Assembly: GCA_937890825.1 (NCBI GenBank)
Contig: CALADS010000094.1
Span: 34,320 to 98,319, forward strand
Length of the DNA stretch: 64,000 nt
Reading direction: 5' to 3'
Source: an uncultured Bacteroides sp.
Lineage (GTDB): Bacteria > Bacteroidota > Bacteroidia > Bacteroidales > Bacteroidaceae
Within the stretch, counting starts at the first letter, position 1. The number at the start of each line of letters is the position of its first letter. Made by a program: the position numbers and the translations under genes. Positions 7,825-18,200 of this stretch are shown piece by piece. The notes under the pieces are model-generated. The model was not told the DNA's origin, searched no databases, and was given only the letters and a program-made list of their open reading frames with translations.

Positions 7825-10613
7825 TTTTGTTTATGCGTTCGTTTCAAGAAATCGGTAGGACTTTCACCGAACTGTTCTTTATAGCATTTAGTGAAATAGG
7901 AAGGTGAGGAGAATCCCACTTCATACGCTATTTCGGCTATCGATAAATCCGAAGAAGCCAGCAGCGAAGCTGCTTTTTTCAGTCTCATTTGTCGCAGCAG
8001 TTCGTTAGGAGAATAGTTAGTCAGCGATTTTAGTTTGCGGTACAGTTGTACGCGGCTCATGCCCATATCTCTTCCTAGGTCTTCCACGTTCAGTTCTGAA
8101 TCCTTCATTTGTTCTTCGACCAGCATTTTGAATCGCGTCAGGAAGTCCTTGTCCAGTGCATTGGCAGCCACCTTTTCCAAAGGTTGTTCTTCACTGAAAA
8201 ATTTTCTTAGTAGTTTGCGGTTCGTAATGAGATTACGTACACGAGCCGCCAGTAGTTGAGAATTGAAAGGTTTTGAAATATACGAGTCAGCTCCTCCGTC
8301 GTATCCTTCTATGCGTTGTTCATCCAAAGCACAAGCCGTAAGTAAGATTATTGGTATGTGGCTGGTTTGCATTTCACTTTTCAGTCTTCTGCAACATTCA
8401 GTTCCGTCCATTTCAGGCATCATGATATCACTGATAATTACGTCGGGCACGTATTTCATGGCCATTTTTAATCCGTTTACTCCGTTGTCAGCCTGTAGCA
8501 CCCTGTAATCTTTCGATAAGAACGATTTGATGTACGTTCGTATGTCTGCGTTGTCATCTATAATCAGTACCGTGGCTGCATCTGCATCCATAGGTTCTTC
8601 CGGCAGGTTGTCTAGTTCAGCATCTATGAGTTCTGTTGATACTTCCTCGTTTTCTTCCTCCAAAGGCAGTTCTATGGGGGTGGCATTCATGTTGGGCAAA
8701 GTGTTTTGTGGCAGGTTAACTACGAAGTAAGTACCTTTATTGTCACTGTGAGCATTAATATTTCCCCCATGCATTTCTACGAAAGCGCGTACCAGTGCCA
8801 GTCCTATCCCCGTTCCTGCTTGATGTCCATTAATTTGGTAGAATCGTTCAAAAATAGCTTCTGTATCAGTTTCTGGTATACGGCTCCCAGAATTAAATAC
8901 CTTTAGTGTGTATTGGTTATTATCAGCAGTGAGATTGATAGCAATTTCTCCATTTTCGGGTGTATACTTGATGGCATTAGAGAGCAGATTGAAATAGATG
9001 CACTCCATTTTTTCCTCATCAGCTATCAGTTGAAAGTCGGTGCCAGGTTCTGCTTCCAGAGAGAATTTGATATGCTTTTTCAGCAAAGCCATTCGGAACG
9101 CATCATTCCAGTTCCTGAGGTTATCCAGCAGGTTGATGGAGGACATATGCATTTTCATCCGTCCGTTTTCCACCTTGCGGAAGTCCAGTATTTGATTTAT
9201 GAGCCGTAGCAGGATATGAACATTCTTTTTTATCAGTTCCAAGAGTTTTCTGGAAGAGTCACTGATGGATTCATCTTTCAGCAGCACTTCGATAGGGTCT
9301 GCAATGAGAGTCAATGGCGTTCTGAAATCGTGAGATACGTTTGTAAAGAATACCAGTTTGGCATGAGTGGCCGCTTTCACCTCTTGAGAAAGTCTTTCCA
9401 GTTGATCTTTTTGTTCCTCCAACTGATTTTTCTGCTTTTCCAGCTGGTTTTTTTGCTTTTCTAACTTGTCTTTCTGTACCTCCAGTTTCTCTTTCTGTTT
9501 GAAGAGCATCCTGTTCAGTTTATTTTTGGTTCGTAGCGACAGATATACGGCTACCAGCAGACCTGCAACCAGCAGCAATACCAGCAGACTTCCATAGAGC
9601 ACTACTTGCTGGGTGGCATATCGTGTGAGGTATTCATTGATTTTTCCTCCCATCATCTCTATCTTTTTGTCTAAAGCCGTGATGTGCGATGTCTGCATTT
9701 TCATGATAGGGGCATTGGTGGCATCTACTATAGAAGTGCTAAGCACGGTTTCTCTGGGGTAGTTGTGCCCCAGTAAAATTTCCATAGCCAGTTGTATCAC
9801 TTTGTCTCCACCGGTGGGATAGATAAAGGTGGCATCCAGTTTGCCTTCAAGCACATTTTCCAGGCCATAGCCTTCACCGGAGAGTGCATCAATCCCAATG
9901 AATTTTATATCTTTTTCCCGGTTGTATTTTCGGGCAGCATCATAGGCCCCGTTTGCCATGCGGTCGTTTTGTGCAAACACCAGATTTACCTCAGGATAAC
10001 ATTGCAGTAGAGAATCCATCTTATGCCGGGCGCTTGCCTGTAGCCAGTCGCCTTCTGTTACTGCCAGCAATTCGATGCTGTTTTCTTCCTTTAGTACCTG
10101 TGTAAATCCGCGATGCCGTTCTATGGCCGGTGTAGACCCCTTCAGTCCGGTAATTTCTATCACTTTTCCTTTTCCTTGTAGCAGATTGGCTATATAGGTT
10201 CCTACAGCTTTTCCTATTTCCAGGTTATCGGCTCCTATAAATGCGGTATAACGGTCTGAAAGGATTTTTCGGTCCACCATGATAACCGGTATTCCCTTGT
10301 TGAAAGCCTCTTCCACCACCGGTGTAATGGGGGATGCTTCGTTGGGGGCTACAATTAGCAGGTCTACTTCTTGGTCTATGAAGTATCTTATATCTTTACA
10401 TTGCTGTTTGCTGTCATCTTTCGAAGTGAGTATCTCTACCGAGAGTTCTTCGTAAAAGTTTGCCTCTCGTAGAATTTCTTTATTCATCTGATTTCTCCAT
10501 TCATCGTCACTGCATTGCGATACCCCTATGTGAAATTTCTGTTCCTTTTGTCCGCACGAGATACACATCCCTGCTACTAACAGAAATAAGCTGATAACCG
10601 TAACTTTTTTCAT
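7821..10613 (-). CDS. Hybrid two-component sensor/regulator of the fructan locus
   Basis: This 930-residue protein joins sensor, kinase, receiver and DNA-binding parts. A signal sequence with a possible lipobox (Cys20) leads into a periplasmic sugar-binding domain (about 25-320, type I periplasmic-binding-protein fold), a membrane helix near 335-360 and a coiled coil at about 370-415. A HisKA domain with phospho-His428 (VSHDFRT), an ATPase domain, a receiver with Asp729 (SDIMMPEMDG) and a C-terminal AraC-type HTH follow. Domain order and neighbours match BT1754 of B. thetaiotaomicron, which senses fructose directly and activates fructan genes. Here it sits beside fructokinase, sugar transporter and two GH32 genes. 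It is transcribed alone: a TATCTTTG box lies upstream, and a terminator separates it from fructokinase. Confidence 0.95.
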   Translation of the reverse strand: MKKVTVISLFLLVAGMCISCGQKEQKFHIGVSQCSDDEWRNQMNKEILREANFYEELSVEILTSKDDSKQQCKDIRYFIDQEVDLLIVAPNEASPITPVVEEAFNKGIPVIMVDRKILSDRYTAFIGADNLEIGKAVGTYIANLLQGKGKVIEITGLKGSTPAIERHRGFTQVLKEENSIELLAVTEGDWLQASARHKMDSLLQCYPEVNLVFAQNDRMANGAYDAARKYNREKDIKFIGIDALSGEGYGLENVLEGKLDATFIYPTGGDKVIQLAMEILLGHNYPRETVLSTSIVDATNAPIMKMQTSHITALDKKIEMMGGKINEYLTRYATQQVVLYGSLLVLLLVAGLLVAVYLSLRTKNKLNRMLFKQKEKLEVQKDKLEKQKNQLEKQKNQLEEQKDQLERLSQEVKAATHAKLVFFTNVSHDFRTPLTLIADPIEVLLKDESISDSSRKLLELIKKNVHILLRLINQILDFRKVENGRMKMHMSSINLLDNLRNWNDAFRMALLKKHIKFSLEAEPGTDFQLIADEEKMECIYFNLLSNAIKYTPENGEIAINLTADNNQYTLKVFNSGSRIPETDTEAIFERFYQINGHQAGTGIGLALVRAFVEMHGGNINAHSDNKGTYFVVNLPQNTLPNMNATPIELPLEEENEEVSTELIDAELDNLPEEPMDADAATVLIIDDNADIRTYIKSFLSKDYRVLQADNGVNGLKMAMKYVPDVIISDIMMPEMDGTECCRRLKSEMQTSHIPIILLTACALDEQRIEGYDGGADSYISKPFNSQLLAARVRNLITNRKLLRKFFSEEQPLEKVAANALDKDFLTRFKMLVEEQMKDSELNVEDLGRDMGMSRVQLYRKLKSLTNYSPNELLRQMRLKKAASLLASSDLSIAEIAYEVGFSSPSYFTKCYKEQFGESPTDFLKRTHKQK

Positions 10614-10645
10614 TTGCGTATGCTATGTTTAAGAATACTGATGAG

Positions 10646-10653
10646 CAAAGATA
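10646..10653 (-). promoter_or_regulatory. -7 box of the hybrid sensor gene
   Basis: Read leftward the bases are TATCTTTG, about 33 bases upstream of the ATG. No TTTG is found at the usual distance, so the promoter is probably of modest strength. Confidence 0.6.
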
Positions 10654-10763
10654 GTTTTTTCTACAAAAAAGCCTACTTAAATCATTAAAAAAAGCTCTTC
10701 TTTTCTATCAGGTGGAGTATGGTTCGATAAGCCGGCAGAAAAGTGTGTGAGTATTTATAAAAA

Positions 10764-10800
10764 AAAGAGAGTGTACCCGCTATTGCGGTTCACTCTCTTT
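10764..10800 (-). terminator. Terminator of the fructokinase operon
   Basis: Read leftward, AAAGAGAGTGAACCGC pairs with GCGGGTACACTCTCTTT across a 4-base loop (one bulge), followed by a run of eight T. It ends the GH32-transporter-fructokinase transcript before the hybrid sensor gene. Confidence 0.9.
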
Positions 10801-10826
10801 GGTATAAAGATGTTAAAGGGAATATT

Positions 10827-11717
10827 TTAGCGTACTATTCTGTTTTTCAGGGCAGCAGGCAGTTCAGGCATGGCTCCACTTTGGGTACATACGTAAGCAG
10901 AAACCTCTACAGCTAGTTTGTGCGCTTCCGGCACCGACATACCGCTCAGGATAGAAGCGGTAAAGGCAGCCGTGAACGAGTCTCCGGCTCCTACCGTGTC
11001 GGCCACGGGTACTTTAGGAGTTTCCTGAAAGGAGACTTCTCCCGGTGTAAATACATAGCTTCCGTTGGTACCGCAAGTCAGAATCAGCATTTTCAGATTA
11101 TATTTAGCCAGCAGAATCCAGCATTTATCCTGTAGGTCAATGCCCGGATACCCGAAGATACGGCTGATGGTAACCAATTCTTCATCATTGATTTTTAGGA
11201 TATTGCAGCGTTGCATAGATTCACAAAGCACCTCTTTGGTATAGAAATTCTGTCGAAGATTAATATCGAATATCTTTAGCTGCCCTTCTATATCGGGCAT
11301 CGTATCCAGAAAGCGGTTGATGGTATTACGGCTCACCACGCTGCGTTGTGCCAGCGAGCCGAAGCATACAGCCCGTGTGCGCAGAGCCAAATTCCGTAGT
11401 TCATCCGTAAAGGGGATATTATCCCATGCCACTCCCTCTTTGATTTCGTATTGTGGCACCCCTACAGCATCGAGTGTCACCTGTACCGTTCCTGTAGGAT
11501 AGGGTACCTGTTCTATTACAGATTTCAGCTTTCTCTGCTGAAATACATCCAGAATTTCCTCTCCGTTGGCATCCTGCCCTACGGCACTTATCACACGGCT
11601 GTCAAATCCGAATTGCGATACATGATAAGCAAAATTAGCCGGTGCGCCACCGATTTTCTTTCCTTCGGGCAGGCAATCCCACAATGCTTCGCCCATCCCT
11701 ACGATAATTTCATTCAT
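10827..11717 (-). CDS. Fructokinase (PfkB family)
   Basis: This 296-residue PfkB-family carbohydrate kinase has an N-terminal GGAPANFA substrate-binding motif (about residues 24-31) and a C-terminal VGAGDSF signature whose Asp246 is the catalytic base. By position it phosphorylates cytoplasmic fructose released by the GH32 enzymes and imported by the neighbouring transporter, feeding glycolysis; its equivalent in B. thetaiotaomicron would be BT1757. It is the last gene of a leftward operon, 26 bases after the transporter stop, and a strong terminator follows. Specificity for fructose is inferred from context. Confidence 0.93.
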   Translation of the reverse strand: MNEIIVGMGEALWDCLPEGKKIGGAPANFAYHVSQFGFDSRVISAVGQDANGEEILDVFQQRKLKSVIEQVPYPTGTVQVTLDAVGVPQYEIKEGVAWDNIPFTDELRNLALRTRAVCFGSLAQRSVVSRNTINRFLDTMPDIEGQLKIFDINLRQNFYTKEVLCESMQRCNILKINDEELVTISRIFGYPGIDLQDKCWILLAKYNLKMLILTCGTNGSYVFTPGEVSFQETPKVPVADTVGAGDSFTAAFTASILSGMSVPEAHKLAVEVSAYVCTQSGAMPELPAALKNRIVR

Positions 11718-11743
11718 TGTATTATGCTTTTTAAGTTAACTCA

Positions 11744-12916
11744 TTATTTTTTCATTTTCAGCAGATAGAACAGCAGATACACCACTCCTACTGTCATCAC
11801 GGCTACTGCTCCGTTCTGTCCCATTACATCGCTGGCCAGTCCCATGGCAAGGGGGAATACCGTACCTCCAAACAGCCCCATAATCATCAGTCCGCTTACT
11901 TCGTTCTTCTTATGCGGCATAGCCAGCAATGCTTGCGAGAAGATGATAGGGAAGATATTCGAGTTGCCGAAGCCAATCAGGGCAATGCAGGTATAAATCA
12001 TGGTCTGCTCATGGAAGACGAACAGTCCTGCCATCGCCAACAGCATACACACCACACTGAATCCGAAGAATCCGCGTGCAGACATCTTCTGTAGAATAAA
12101 CGCTCCCAGAAAGCAGCCGGCTGTACGGAAGATGAAATAAAGGCTGGTGGCAAATCCTGCTTCGTCGAGCGTCATACCCAGGCGTTCCATCAAAATTTTC
12201 GGAGCCGTGGTATTGGTGCCCACATCAATACCCACATGACACATGATACCCAGAAAGCACAGCAGAATGAAAGGTTTGCCCAGCAGTGAGAGGCATTCGC
12301 CAAAAGTAGACGGACGGCCTTCTTCCTTCTCTTCATGGATAGAAGTGGCTCCCAGCCATAAGATAGCGATGATAGCTATTACCATGTAAATGGGGAAAAG
12401 TACTCTCCATTGCAATCCGAAAGAAGGGATAGCCTGCGTAGCGCCCCACATGGCGATGTATGGAGCCAGGAAAGAAGCGATGGCTTTGACAAACTGGCCG
12501 AAAGTGAGCGAACTGGCCAGGCGGTCGCCGCTTACAATATTCGACAACAGCGGATTCAGTGAAGTCTGCATCAGCGCATTCCCTATACCCAGCAGAGAGA
12601 AAGACACCAGCATCAGCAGATAGCTGTCGCCGAAGATAGGCAGCAGGAGCGATGCAAAGGTCACGATGAGACTCAGCATTACGGTCTTTTTCCGTCCGAT
12701 GCGATTCATCAGCATACCCGTGGGTACAGAGAAAATCAAGAACCAGAAAAACACCAGCGAAGGGAAGATGTTGGCTTCCGAATCAGAAAGCTGAAGGTCG
12801 GCTTTCACATAATTCGAAGCGATGCCTACCAAGTCTACAAAGCCCATGGCAAAGAAGCAAAGCATGATAGGCAGCAGTCTACCCAAAGAAGATTGAGAAG
12901 TATGATTGTTATTCAT
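11744..12916 (-). CDS. Inner-membrane MFS sugar transporter (fructose uptake)
   Basis: A 390-residue protein with about twelve hydrophobic helices and the MFS loop motif GMLMNRIGRKK near residues 67-77. It resembles the FucP/GluP-type sugar:H+ symporters that Bacteroides place in glycan loci, and BT1758 holds this position in the B. thetaiotaomicron fructan locus. It probably carries fructose from periplasm to cytoplasm. It lies between the GH32 gene (45-base gap) and fructokinase (26-base gap) in one leftward operon. The substrate is assigned by context. Confidence 0.9.
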   Translation of the reverse strand: MNNNHTSQSSLGRLLPIMLCFFAMGFVDLVGIASNYVKADLQLSDSEANIFPSLVFFWFLIFSVPTGMLMNRIGRKKTVMLSLIVTFASLLLPIFGDSYLLMLVSFSLLGIGNALMQTSLNPLLSNIVSGDRLASSLTFGQFVKAIASFLAPYIAMWGATQAIPSFGLQWRVLFPIYMVIAIIAILWLGATSIHEEKEEGRPSTFGECLSLLGKPFILLCFLGIMCHVGIDVGTNTTAPKILMERLGMTLDEAGFATSLYFIFRTAGCFLGAFILQKMSARGFFGFSVVCMLLAMAGLFVFHEQTMIYTCIALIGFGNSNIFPIIFSQALLAMPHKKNEVSGLMIMGLFGGTVFPLAMGLASDVMGQNGAVAVMTVGVVYLLFYLLKMKK

Positions 12917-12961
12917 GTTTGTTTATTGATTAAATTATATAGAATACCTATTGAAAACTAT

Positions 12962-14785
12962 TTATTTTACCTGAATAGGATATACCGTAAGCTGATTCAC
13001 TTTGCATCGTCCTTTATCGGTATATACAGAAATGGAAGTATAAGGATGTTCGGGGAATACCAGATTGGTCATGGCAAACCGTCCTTCTCCGTCGAATGCT
13101 TCAAGGCTGCAACGGTCGATGAAGAGACGCAGATGTTGCTTGCTGCCTTCGGCATGAGGGGCCACAGTTACAGCCGGAAAATCCTGGCTGAAGGCAGTCA
13201 GCCCACTCTTTGTTCGATCCATGCTGAAGGTTTTAGCCTTCACGTCGTAAGACATTACGGTTTCTTCACCTTGTGCATTGCTGAGTGTAATGTACACCTT
13301 TTCTGCATCGCATGCATTCAGTTGCAAGTCTATTTCGCACACTCCCTGATTGGCCGTAGGCAGTTTACGACTCACTTTCTTGCTTCCTGCCGAGAAAGAA
13401 CCATACTTCATAGGTTTCGCACCGCGCAGGGCTTCTACTTCAGGGGCAGGAGTCACCGCTACATAATAATCACCGTCTTCTCCGCGGAACAATTCCAAAT
13501 CGCGCGGCAACGAGTTGGCACTGCGGTATTGTTGGGTTGGTACATTGTTGGCATACTGCCAGTTGCTCATCCAGGCTATGATGGTATGGCGGTTTTCCGG
13601 TGCATTGCTCCAGGATACCGCAGCATAATGATCCTTACCATAATCCAGCCATTTCGTAACTTCCGGTTTGGAGTCACAGGTGAATTTCTTGCCGTCAAAG
13701 TCGCCTACAAAATATTGGGCTGCACTGCCACCGAACGGACCGCCCGGGTTAATGTTGCAGATAAGCACCCATTTGCTTTCATCCGTACCCTTTACCGGCA
13801 GTTTCATTAGGTCCGGGCATTCCCATACACCATCTTGAGCGCCATATCCTTTGCCGAATGCACTTTCTTTCGTCCAGTTCTTGAGGTCGTCTGATGAATA
13901 AATCCACATTTCCTTGTCCAATGCTGCCGCCAGAATCAGAATCCATTTACCACTTTCTTCATGGTAGAACATATTCGGGTCGCGTGCCTCACGGTCGGCC
14001 GTAATGATGGGGTTATGCTTATAAGTCTGGAAGGTGCGTCCGTTATCCGTGCTGTAAGCCAAGCTTTGAATCTGGCTGGCACCGGCCGACGTATAAATAG
14101 CAATAATGGCATCCTTGCCGAATCCGGCCACATTTTCCTTATCCACTACGCTGCTGCCGCTGAATACGGTACCCAATCCATTAGGTTCGATAGCCACCGG
14201 ATGGTGTTCCCAGTTCACCAAATCTTTGGAAGAGGAGTGTCCCCAGTTCATGTTTCCCCACATAGAGCCATACGGATTATACTGATAATACAAGTGATAT
14301 TCCCCATCCTTATAGAACATACCGTTGGGGTCGTTCATCCAGCCATAGACAGGCGTGTGATGGTACAGCGGGCGAAATATTTCATGATTGTTTGTATCAA
14401 ACGCATCCGCAAGTTTTACGTTACTCCAGCAGGCATCATCCATGGCATCACGCACGTTGGAACGGCTGTTTCCGGTATGTACATCCATCACAACCGATTC
14501 TCCCTGAAAAGGTGTCAAATCAAACGGTACGGTATAGTCTACCTTATTTATAGCCAAACGCACTTGAAAGGTTTTTTCTACCTTATTATTTACTAATACC
14601 TTGATGGTGGCTTCCGGAGCCGATTCTTCTACCGGTAACAGCAGATACTTTTGTGGTTGTTCCACCCGAATCAGACTGTGATTGGCACCCAGGTAGTGAA
14701 TCCTCAGTCCGTCACAGCTTTGGGCATGCATCATACCTACACTGAACACCACAGCTGCCATAGCAATCAATTTCTTTACATTCAT
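12962..14785 (-). CDS. GH32 exo-beta-fructosidase (periplasmic)
   Basis: The 607-residue enzyme begins with a type I signal peptide (about residues 1-21, ending HAQ), so it is probably periplasmic. An N-terminal beta domain (about 23-125, DUF4980-like) precedes the GH32 five-bladed propeller. Catalytic residues are visible: nucleophile Asp152 in WMNDPNG, transition-state stabiliser Asp269 in ARDPN, and acid/base Glu322 in WECPDL. The C-terminal beta-sandwich runs from about 440 to 607. It should release fructose from fructo-oligosaccharides brought in by SusC/D. It is first in the leftward operon, divergent from susC across a 449-base intergenic region. Confidence 0.95.
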   Translation of the reverse strand: MNVKKLIAMAAVVFSVGMMHAQSCDGLRIHYLGANHSLIRVEQPQKYLLLPVEESAPEATIKVLVNNKVEKTFQVRLAINKVDYTVPFDLTPFQGESVVMDVHTGNSRSNVRDAMDDACWSNVKLADAFDTNNHEIFRPLYHHTPVYGWMNDPNGMFYKDGEYHLYYQYNPYGSMWGNMNWGHSSSKDLVNWEHHPVAIEPNGLGTVFSGSSVVDKENVAGFGKDAIIAIYTSAGASQIQSLAYSTDNGRTFQTYKHNPIITADREARDPNMFYHEESGKWILILAAALDKEMWIYSSDDLKNWTKESAFGKGYGAQDGVWECPDLMKLPVKGTDESKWVLICNINPGGPFGGSAAQYFVGDFDGKKFTCDSKPEVTKWLDYGKDHYAAVSWSNAPENRHTIIAWMSNWQYANNVPTQQYRSANSLPRDLELFRGEDGDYYVAVTPAPEVEALRGAKPMKYGSFSAGSKKVSRKLPTANQGVCEIDLQLNACDAEKVYITLSNAQGEETVMSYDVKAKTFSMDRTKSGLTAFSQDFPAVTVAPHAEGSKQHLRLFIDRCSLEAFDGEGRFAMTNLVFPEHPYTSISVYTDKGRCKVNQLTVYPIQVK

Positions 14786-15234
14786 AGTACAGTATTTTTT
14801 ATGATATTAAAAGTAAGTTACATTCCAGTTGTTTCCCATTCTTATATCTGGATTTCTTATAGGGCTTTCTTCTTATAAATAATAAAAAGGTGTTTTATAT
14901 ACATACATAGTTACTATTGGATTTTTAAGTTTACAACATTGGTTTAGTCAATAAACAAGGAATACGTCTGCAAAGTAAGCGATTCTGTTGGAAAACGAAT
15001 ATAACATTTGTAACAAGTACTATAAAAAAATGATACAATGCTGGAAAAGAGAGTGTTAAAAACAAACTCCGTATCAAAAATATCATATTTGGAAACATTT
15101 TTTTTATCATAGCTTTCCTTTTTTTCGTTTATTTGCAATGTCAAAAGAAACAAGGAAACATCGGCTTCTCATATATAAAATGCGGGTAAGCTATAATTGA
15201 ATTGACAATTGTATAATTATAAATCTAAAATCAA
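14786..15234. promoter_or_regulatory. Divergent regulatory region between GH32 operon and SusC operon
   Basis: This 449-base AT-rich gap carries the divergent promoters that the hybrid sensor is expected to control. Neither side has a clean TTTG/TAnnTTTG pair, as expected for activator-dependent promoters. Weak -7-like words are TTTATTTG (near 15128, rightward) and TTACTTTG (leftward, near 14971-14978). An AT-rich inverted repeat built on ATAATTG and CAATTGTAT lies at about 15192-15222, just upstream of susC. The operator itself could not be identified by eye. Confidence 0.55.
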
Positions 15235-18200
15235 ATGGAAGACATGAAACGAACTCTTCTAAGTGTACTTCTTTTAATAATGTACACGGTTGTTTGGTCG
15301 CAAAGTCTGACAATACAAGGCAATGTGACGGGTAAGAATGACGGTTATCCTGTTATTGGTGCAACCGTAGTTGAAACGAACCAGCCGACTAATGGCACAA
15401 TTACCGATGTTGATGGTAACTTTAAACTTACAGTAAAGCAAGATGCAGAGATAACAATATCGTATATTGGTTATCAAAGTGTCACAGTAAAAGCACAGCC
15501 ACAAGTGAATGTAGTATTGGAAGAAGAATCCGAATTACTTCAAGAAGTAGTGGTGACGGGTTATACCGTTCAGCGCAAAGCCGATTTGACCGGAGCCGTT
15601 TCCGTGGTCAGTATGGATGATTTGGCCAAACAAAACGAAAACAATCCGATGAAAGCTTTGCAGGGTAGAGTGCCCGGTATGAATATTACAGCAAACGGTA
15701 ATCCCAGTGGCAATGCCACCATTCGCATTCGTGGTATCGGAACCTTAAATAACAATGACCCGCTTTATATCATTGATGGTGTTCCTACCAAAGCAGGTAT
15801 GCACGAACTTAACGGTAATGATATTGAGACGATTCAGGTTTTGAAAGATGCAGCTTCGGCCAGTATCTATGGCTCTCGCGCAGCCAACGGGGTTATCATT
15901 ATTACTACAAAGAAAGGGAAAGAAGGACGTTTGAAGATAGATTTCGATGCCTCGGTAGCTGCTTCTATGTATACCAATAAGATCGATGTACTCAACAGTG
16001 AGGAATTCGGTCGCGTGATGTGGCAGGCATATGTAAACGACGGCAACGACCCTAACACCAATGGATTGGGCTATAAATTTAATTGGGGATATGACAATAA
16101 TGGTTATCCGGTATTGAATGACATTAAGATGTCTAAGTATCTGGACAGTGCAAACACCGTTCCGGCAGCTGATACCGATTGGTTTGATGAAACCACCCGT
16201 ACAGGTATCATACAGCAATATAATGTAGCTGTAAGCAACGGATCAGAAAAAGGCTCTTCTTTCTTTTCTTTGGGGTATTACAAGAATCTCGGTACCATTA
16301 AGGAAAGTGATTTTGAACGCATCTCTGCCCGTATGAATACAGAGTATAATTTGATAGATAAGATACTTACCGTAGGCGAGCATTTTACATTAAACCGTAC
16401 CAGCGAGGTACAGGCTCTGGGAGGTTTTATAGAAAATGCTTTGCAGTTCAATCCCTCCATTCCTATTTACAACACGAAAGGTGAATTTGCAGGCCCGGTA
16501 GGCGGCTATTCAGACCGTGAGAATCCGGTAGCCCGCTTGCAGCGCAATGCAGACAATCGATATACTTACTGGAGAATGTTTGGCGATGCTTATGTGAATC
16601 TGAATCCGTTCAAGGGATTCAATATCCGTTCTACTTTTGGTTTGGACTATGCACAGAAACAGCAGCGCATCTTTACTTATCCCATTACAGAGGGCAATAT
16701 GGCTAATTCTACCAATGCCGTAGAAGCCAAGCAGGAACATTGGACGAAATGGATGTGGAATGCCGTGGCCACCTATAATATGGAAATAGGCAAACACCGT
16801 GGCGATGCTATGGTCGGTATGGAGTTGAATCGTGAAGACAGCAATTATTTCTCAGGAAAGAAGGAAGATTATATCATGTTGAATCCCGATTATATGTGGC
16901 CCGATGCCGGTACAGGTACAGCTATGGCATTTGGTGGAGGCAGCGGTTATTCATTGGTTTCTTTCTTCGGAAAGTTAAACTATACGTATGATGACAGATA
17001 CCTTTTCTCTATGACTGTGCGTCGCGACGGTTCCAGCCGTTTTGGTAAGAATAATCGCTACGGTACTTTCCCTTCCTTCTCTTTAGGCTGGAGATTGAAC
17101 CGTGAGAAATTCATGCAAAACATCACTTGGCTGGATGACCTGAAGGTGAGAGCCTCATGGGGGCAGACTGGTAACCAGGAAATTGACAATACGGCACGCT
17201 ATACTCTGTATGCCTCTAATTATGGTGTAACCGAATCCGGTGGACAGAGCTACGGAACTTCTTATGATATTGTAGGCAACAACGGTGGAGGCATATTGTC
17301 TTCCGGCTTCAAGCGTAATCAGATAGGCAATAACGATATTAAATGGGAAACCACTACCCAGGCAAATATAGGTGTAGACTTCTCCTTGTTTAACCAGACT
17401 TTATACGGTTCAGTAGACTGGTTCCATAAGAAGACTACCGACATCTTGGTATTAATGGAAGGTATTGCTGCCATGGGAGAAGGTAGCAGCCAATGGATTA
17501 ATGCCGGTGAAATGAAGAATATGGGTGTGGAATTGAATCTGGGGTATCGGAATACCACTTCATTTGGCCTGAAGTATGATTTGAATGCCAACATTTCTAC
17601 TTATCGTAATGAAATTACCAAACTTCCTGCCACTATTGCAGCAAAAGGCACGTTTGGCGGTAATGGTGTGCAGAGTGTCATCGGTCATGCCAATGGCTCA
17701 CAGGTAGGTTATGTGGCCGACGGTATCTTTAAATCTCAAGCGGAAGTAGATAATCATGCCAAACAGGAAGGAGCTGCTCCGGGACGTATCCGCTGGAGAG
17801 ATTTGGACGGAAACGGCATTATCAATGAAAAAGACCAGCAATGGATTTTTGACCCTACACCGGCGTTCAGTTACGGATTGAATATCTATTTGGAATATAA
17901 GAATTTCGACCTGACCATGTTTTGGCAAGGTGTGCAGGGGGTAGACATTATCAGCGATTTGAAGAAGCAGACCGACCTGTGGAATGGCTTGAATGTGAGC
18001 AACCTGAACAAAGGAAGAAGACTGCTCGATGCCTGGACTCCTCAGAACCCCAATTCAGAGATACCGGCAGTAACGTACAACAGTGCTAATCAGGAAACAC
18101 GCGTTTCCAGTTTCTTTGTAGAGAATGGGTCGTTCCTGAAACTGCGCAATATCCAGTTAGGATATAATGTACCCAAAACATGGGCACAAAAAATAAGAAT

